DNA from: Rheinheimera lutimaris
GTDB lineage: Bacteria > Pseudomonadota > Gammaproteobacteria > Enterobacterales > Alteromonadaceae
NCBI RefSeq assembly: GCF_013283795.1
Contig: NZ_JABSOD010000009.1
Coordinates: forward strand, 1 to 64,000
Reading direction: 5' to 3'
Length of the DNA: 64,000 bases
The notes below the pieces were generated by a model that saw nothing but the letters and a program-made list of their open reading frames with translations, did not search any database and had not been told where the DNA came from. The translations under genes were made by a program, and so were the position numbers. Position 1 is the stretch's first letter, and every line of letters begins with the position of its first letter. Of this stretch, positions 60,847 through 64,000 are shown piece by piece.

Positions 60847-61491
60847 TTGATTAACGTCTTGTTAGTTGATGACCACGAGCTTGTGCGCACTGGGATCAGT
60901 CGCATACTAATGGATGAGCGCGGTATCAAGGTGATAGGCGAGGCTGGCTCCGGTGAGGAAGCTCTGCAATTTTGTCGTCAACATGAGCCCGATGTGGTGC
61001 TGATGGATATGAATATGCCCGGTATGGGCGGCATGACTGCGACAAAGCGCATTTTGCATTATTGCCCCGACATTAAGGTGTTGGCATTGTCGGTGTCTTG
61101 TGAAGAGCCGGTGCCTACCAAGGTTATGCAGCTGGGTGCTGCCGGTTTTATCTCAAAAAACTCGCCACCGCGGGAAATGGTGGCCGCCATTCGTAAAGTG
61201 TATTCCGGAGCCAGGCATATTTCTGATGAAGTCGCGCAAAAAATGGCACTGAGCAAAGTAAATAATCATAGCCAGAACCCGTTTGACGATTTATCAGACC
61301 GCGAGCTGCAGATTATGATGATGATTACTCAGGGGCAAAAAGTAAACGACATAGCCGGACAACTAAATGTTAGTGCCAAAACGGTAAACTCTTATCGTTA
61401 CCGCATGTTTGAGAAGTTGGCTATCAGCGGTGATGTTGAGTTAACCCATCTTGCGTTGCGTCATGGCATGATCGATATCGCTAAAGCCTGA
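60847..61491 (+). CDS. uvrY: Response regulator UvrY/GacA
   Basis: The response regulator of the BarA-UvrY (GacS-GacA) system, which activates CsrB/C-type small RNAs and so controls carbon flux, motility and biofilm. The 214-aa chain has a receiver domain with D8, D9 and phospho-acceptor D54 (VVLMDMNMPG), a Lys near 104, and a LuxR-type HTH (LSDRELQIMMMITQGQKVNDIAGQLNVSAKTVNSYRYRMFEKL). Starts with TTG after GGAG. The stop overlaps the uvrC start by one base, the conserved gammaproteobacterial uvrY-uvrC pairing. Confidence 0.96.
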   Translation: MINVLLVDDHELVRTGISRILMDERGIKVIGEAGSGEEALQFCRQHEPDVVLMDMNMPGMGGMTATKRILHYCPDIKVLALSVSCEEPVPTKVMQLGAAGFISKNSPPREMVAAIRKVYSGARHISDEVAQKMALSKVNNHSQNPFDDLSDRELQIMMMITQGQKVNDIAGQLNVSAKTVNSYRYRMFEKLAISGDVELTHLALRHGMIDIAKA

Positions 61492-63308
61492 TGTTCGACG
61501 CCAAAACCTTTTTAAAGACAGTACCGCATCAGCCGGGTGTTTATCGTATGGTAAACGCGGCTGAGCAGGTTATTTATGTTGGCAAAGCCAAAGATTTGCG
61601 TGCCAGATTAAGCAGCTACTTCCGCACTAACGTCGACAGCGTTAAAACCCGCTCATTGGTGAGTCAGATAGTACAGGTAGAGTACACGCTGACGCACAGC
61701 GAAACTGAAGCGCTGATCCTTGAAAATAATCTGATTAAACAGTTTTTACCGCGTTACAACGTGCTGTTACGCGATGATAAGTCTTATCCTTATATCTTGC
61801 TGAGCGACCATAAACATCCGCGCATCAGTTCGCATCGTGGCCCGCGTAAAACCGCCGGACAGTATTTTGGCCCTTATCCGAATGCGGGCGCTGTATGGCA
61901 AAGCTTAAAAACGCTGCAAAAAATCTTTCCTATCCGCCAATGTGAAGACGGTTTTTACCGTGCCAGAACACGGCCGTGTTTGCAGTACCAGTTAAAGTTA
62001 TGTTCGGCACCTTGTGTCGGTAAAATTTCTGATGCGGACTATCAACAACAGGTGCGCCTGGCCAGTTTATTTCTGCAAGGCAAAGATCAGCAGGTTATCG
62101 ATGATCTGGTGCAGCAAATGGCAAAGGCCAGTGAGCAGCTGCAGTTTGAACAGGCGGCTCAGTATCGCGATAAAATTATTGCTCTGCGTAAAGTGCAGGA
62201 GCAACAAAGCGTGAGCGGCGAGCATGATGAAATGGATGTTATCGGTTTTGTGTACTCTCATGGTGTAGCCGCTGTGCACGTGCTGTTTGTACGTGAACAA
62301 AAAGTGCTGGGTAGCAAAGCTTACTTTCCTAAAGTGCCGGCTGACACGGCAGAAAGTGAGATTCTCAGTGCGTTTTTGTTGCAGTTTTATCTGGATGGTT
62401 ACGGTAGCCACCAGATGCCACGCGAAATTGTCATTGCGCAGCCATTAGCGGAGATGGACGTTGTGGCTGCGGCTATCAGCGAAATTGCCGGACGAAAAGT
62501 GAAAATTACTCATGCACAGCGCGGTGAAAAAGCACAGTACTTAAGTCTGGCACAGAAGAATGCGCAGTTATCCTGTGATAACAAACAATCGTTGGCGCAG
62601 AAAATGGCATTACGATACCAACAATTACAGCAGTTGCTGCAGCTGCAGCAGCCAATAAACCGTATGGAGTGCTTTGACATCAGCCATACGATGGGGCAGG
62701 CCACTATTGCCTCTTGCGTAGTGTTTGATGGCCAGGGGCCCTACAAAGCTGAATACCGGCGTTATAACGTCACCGGTATTACCGGTGGTGACGACTATGC
62801 AGCGATGCAATTTGCTCTGAACAAACGTTACGGCAAGGTGCAGGACACGGAAAAAATTCCGGATATTATCTTTATTGACGGTGGGCAGGGCCAGTTGAAT
62901 ACCGCTATCGCGCAGTTTGCTGAGTGGCCGCACGCTAAAATGCCATTATTGGTTGGTGTGGCTAAAGGCACCAGCCGCAAACCCGGACTGGAAACACTGA
63001 TTTTAGCGCAAAGTGGCCGCAGTATTAATTTACCGTCTGATGCGCCGGCACTGCATTTAATTCAGCAAATTCGCGACGAAGCGCACCGTTTTGCTATTAC
63101 CGGACATCGAAATAAGCGTGGTAAGGCGTTGATTAAAAGCCCGTTAGAGCAAGTGAAAGGCATAGGTGAGAAGCGCCGCCAGGCGTTGTTGCAATATTTG
63201 GGCGGCTTACAGGGTGTGATGCGGGCATCAGTTACTGAGCTGAGTTCCGTGCCCGGCATATCGAAGGCGCAGGCAGAAAACATTTACCAAGCCTGTCATA
63301 ACAAGTAG
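61491..63308 (+). CDS. uvrC: UvrABC excinuclease subunit C
   Basis: UvrC makes both incisions in nucleotide excision repair. The 605-aa product (E. coli 610) has the N-terminal GIY-YIG nuclease (PGVYRMVNAAEQVIYVGKAKDLRARL), the UVR motif that binds UvrB (about 200-235, SEQLQFEQAAQYRDKIIAL), the RNase H-like C-terminal nuclease (MECFDISHTMG, FIDGGQGQL) and a final helix-hairpin-helix pair (QVKGIGEKRRQALL, LSSVPGISKAQAENI). Confidence 0.97.
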   Translation: MFDAKTFLKTVPHQPGVYRMVNAAEQVIYVGKAKDLRARLSSYFRTNVDSVKTRSLVSQIVQVEYTLTHSETEALILENNLIKQFLPRYNVLLRDDKSYPYILLSDHKHPRISSHRGPRKTAGQYFGPYPNAGAVWQSLKTLQKIFPIRQCEDGFYRARTRPCLQYQLKLCSAPCVGKISDADYQQQVRLASLFLQGKDQQVIDDLVQQMAKASEQLQFEQAAQYRDKIIALRKVQEQQSVSGEHDEMDVIGFVYSHGVAAVHVLFVREQKVLGSKAYFPKVPADTAESEILSAFLLQFYLDGYGSHQMPREIVIAQPLAEMDVVAAAISEIAGRKVKITHAQRGEKAQYLSLAQKNAQLSCDNKQSLAQKMALRYQQLQQLLQLQQPINRMECFDISHTMGQATIASCVVFDGQGPYKAEYRRYNVTGITGGDDYAAMQFALNKRYGKVQDTEKIPDIIFIDGGQGQLNTAIAQFAEWPHAKMPLLVGVAKGTSRKPGLETLILAQSGRSINLPSDAPALHLIQQIRDEAHRFAITGHRNKRGKALIKSPLEQVKGIGEKRRQALLQYLGGLQGVMRASVTELSSVPGISKAQAENIYQACHNK

Positions 63309-63341
63309 CATAGCGGCATAACTGCTGTAGAGAGTCTTAAG

Positions 63342-63896
63342 ATGTGGAATATTCCCAATCTGTTAACCCTGTTTCGTCTGTTTTTAATTCCGGTTTTTAT
63401 TCTGTGCTTTTATTCCGGCATTGAGAATGCCCGGTTTTGGGCCGCATTTGTGTTTTGGCTGGCAGCTATAACCGATGCGTTAGATGGTTATCTGGCGCGT
63501 AAGCTGGAGCAGTCGACGCCTTTCGGCGCTTTTTTGGATCCGGTAGCCGATAAAGTGATGGTTGCTGTGGCGTTAGTGTTAATTGCTGTAGACAGTGTTT
63601 CGCTGTGGGTGACCATTCCGGCCATTATTATGATTAGCCGTGAAATTGTCATTTCGGCATTGCGGGAATGGATGGCTGAACTGGGTAAACGTGCTAATGT
63701 GGCAGTGTCTAACCTGGGTAAGTACAAAACTATTGCGCAGATGTTGGCGTTAATCGGCTTAATTTGGCGGCCGGAGTTGTGGCTGGTAAGCTGGTTTACC
63801 CCGGCGGGGATGATTTTGTTATATGTCGCAACGGTACTTACGCTGTGGTCTATGTACAGTTATTTAAAAGCCGCTTGGCGTGACCTGGTGCATTAA
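63342..63896 (+). CDS. pgsA: CDP-diacylglycerol-glycerol-3-phosphate 3-phosphatidyltransferase
   Basis: An inner-membrane enzyme that makes phosphatidylglycerol phosphate, the first committed step to PG and cardiolipin. The 184-aa length and [19 protein letters not shown] start match PgsA. The CDP-alcohol phosphotransferase motif is intact as DALDGYLAR, then [10 protein letters not shown] (DGxxAR...GxxxDxxxD). It follows uvrC by 33 bases, as in E. coli. Confidence 0.96.
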   Translation: MWNIPNLLTLFRLFLIPVFILCFYSGIENARFWAAFVFWLAAITDALDGYLARKLEQSTPFGAFLDPVADKVMVAVALVLIAVDSVSLWVTIPAIIMISREIVISALREWMAELGKRANVAVSNLGKYKTIAQMLALIGLIWRPELWLVSWFTPAGMILLYVATVLTLWSMYSYLKAAWRDLVH

Positions 63897-63970
63897 TAGC
63901 TGTTTTTGTTGTTAATTAGCGCAACTCAGTCAAATTTTAATCAGTCAGTCATAAAAGCAAAAATTTATTA

Positions 63971-63998
63971 TTGACTGGCTGAATTAAAACAGTAGAAT
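63971..63998 (+). promoter_or_regulatory. Strong promoter at the window edge
   Basis: TTGACT and TAGAAT with a 16-base spacer end two bases before the window does. In enterobacteria a glyW-cysT-leuZ tRNA cluster follows pgsA, so this is probably a stable-RNA promoter. The transcribed gene is outside the window. Confidence 0.65.
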
Positions 63999-64000
63999 GC

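Overview
The window reads as chromosomal DNA of a gammaproteobacterium of the Alteromonadales/Chromatiales border group, most like Rheinheimera, Alishewanella or Arsukibacterium. This rests on gene neighbourhoods and protein flavour (ThiD-ThiE fusion, DUF4282 and DUF2960 proteins, MipA/OmpV, YaeQ, TusBCDE, uvrY-uvrC-pgsA, metG/mrp divergence); no 16S sequence is present. Most of the window is dense core genome with short gaps and bidirectional terminators.

Layout. 1-5860: thiamin biosynthesis operon thiC-thiDE-thiS-thiG-thiH on the minus strand behind a TPP riboswitch, with an unexplained cluster of small hairpins beyond its terminator. 5979-8620: DUF4282 membrane protein, exonuclease I (sbcB) and a LysR regulator. 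8730-13166: operon for glutaryl-CoA dehydrogenase, a fused alpha/beta 2-oxoacid dehydrogenase E1 and a malonyltransferase-like protein. 13172-25057: TPR lipoprotein, secreted isoaspartyl peptidase, CBS protein, HrpA, PilZ protein, YceI, RlmI, quinone oxidoreductase and a protein that looks like a degenerate HD-GYP domain. 25064-40087: MFS transporter, metG, mrp-dcd, EamA, GST, YaeQ, MgtC family, MipA, PHA depolymerase, PsiE, gamma-glutamyltransferase and a chemotaxis receptor.

40088-45243 is the accessory region. It lies between the chemotaxis receptor gene and the 3' end of a tRNA-Pro(GGG) gene. Three near-identical transcription terminators divide it into two cassettes. The first holds a frameshifted alpha/beta hydrolase and a coupled partner gene, and ends with a second copy of the last ~180 bp of the receptor gene. 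The second is AT-richer and holds a protein with a putative-abortive-infection-like N-terminus, an unknown membrane protein, a tyrosine-recombinase remnant and an ImmA/IrrE-type metallopeptidase. This is the best candidate in the window for an undescribed system, possibly phage defence or interbacterial competition.

45506-64000 returns to core genome: two EamA transporters around a PlsC-type acyltransferase, a DUF2960 protein, a cold shock protein, divergent ald/lrp, ftsK-lolA-rarA-crcB-serS, tusDCBE, a Bax-inhibitor-1 family protein, four tRNA-Ser(UGA) genes in a 273-bp tandem array in which copies 2-4 have their own promoter and copies 1-3 their own terminator, and uvrY-uvrC-pgsA. The window ends in a sigma70-type promoter where other gammaproteobacteria carry a tRNA cluster.

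All calls come from reading the sequence and the translated frames by eye; no database search was run. Start sites were moved inward from the longest frame where a signal peptide, family alignment or ribosome binding site argued for it (thiDE, TPR lipoprotein, isoaspartyl peptidase, hrpA, yceI, quinone oxidoreductase, metG, ggt, serS, tusD, Bax-inhibitor gene and the second EamA after plsC).
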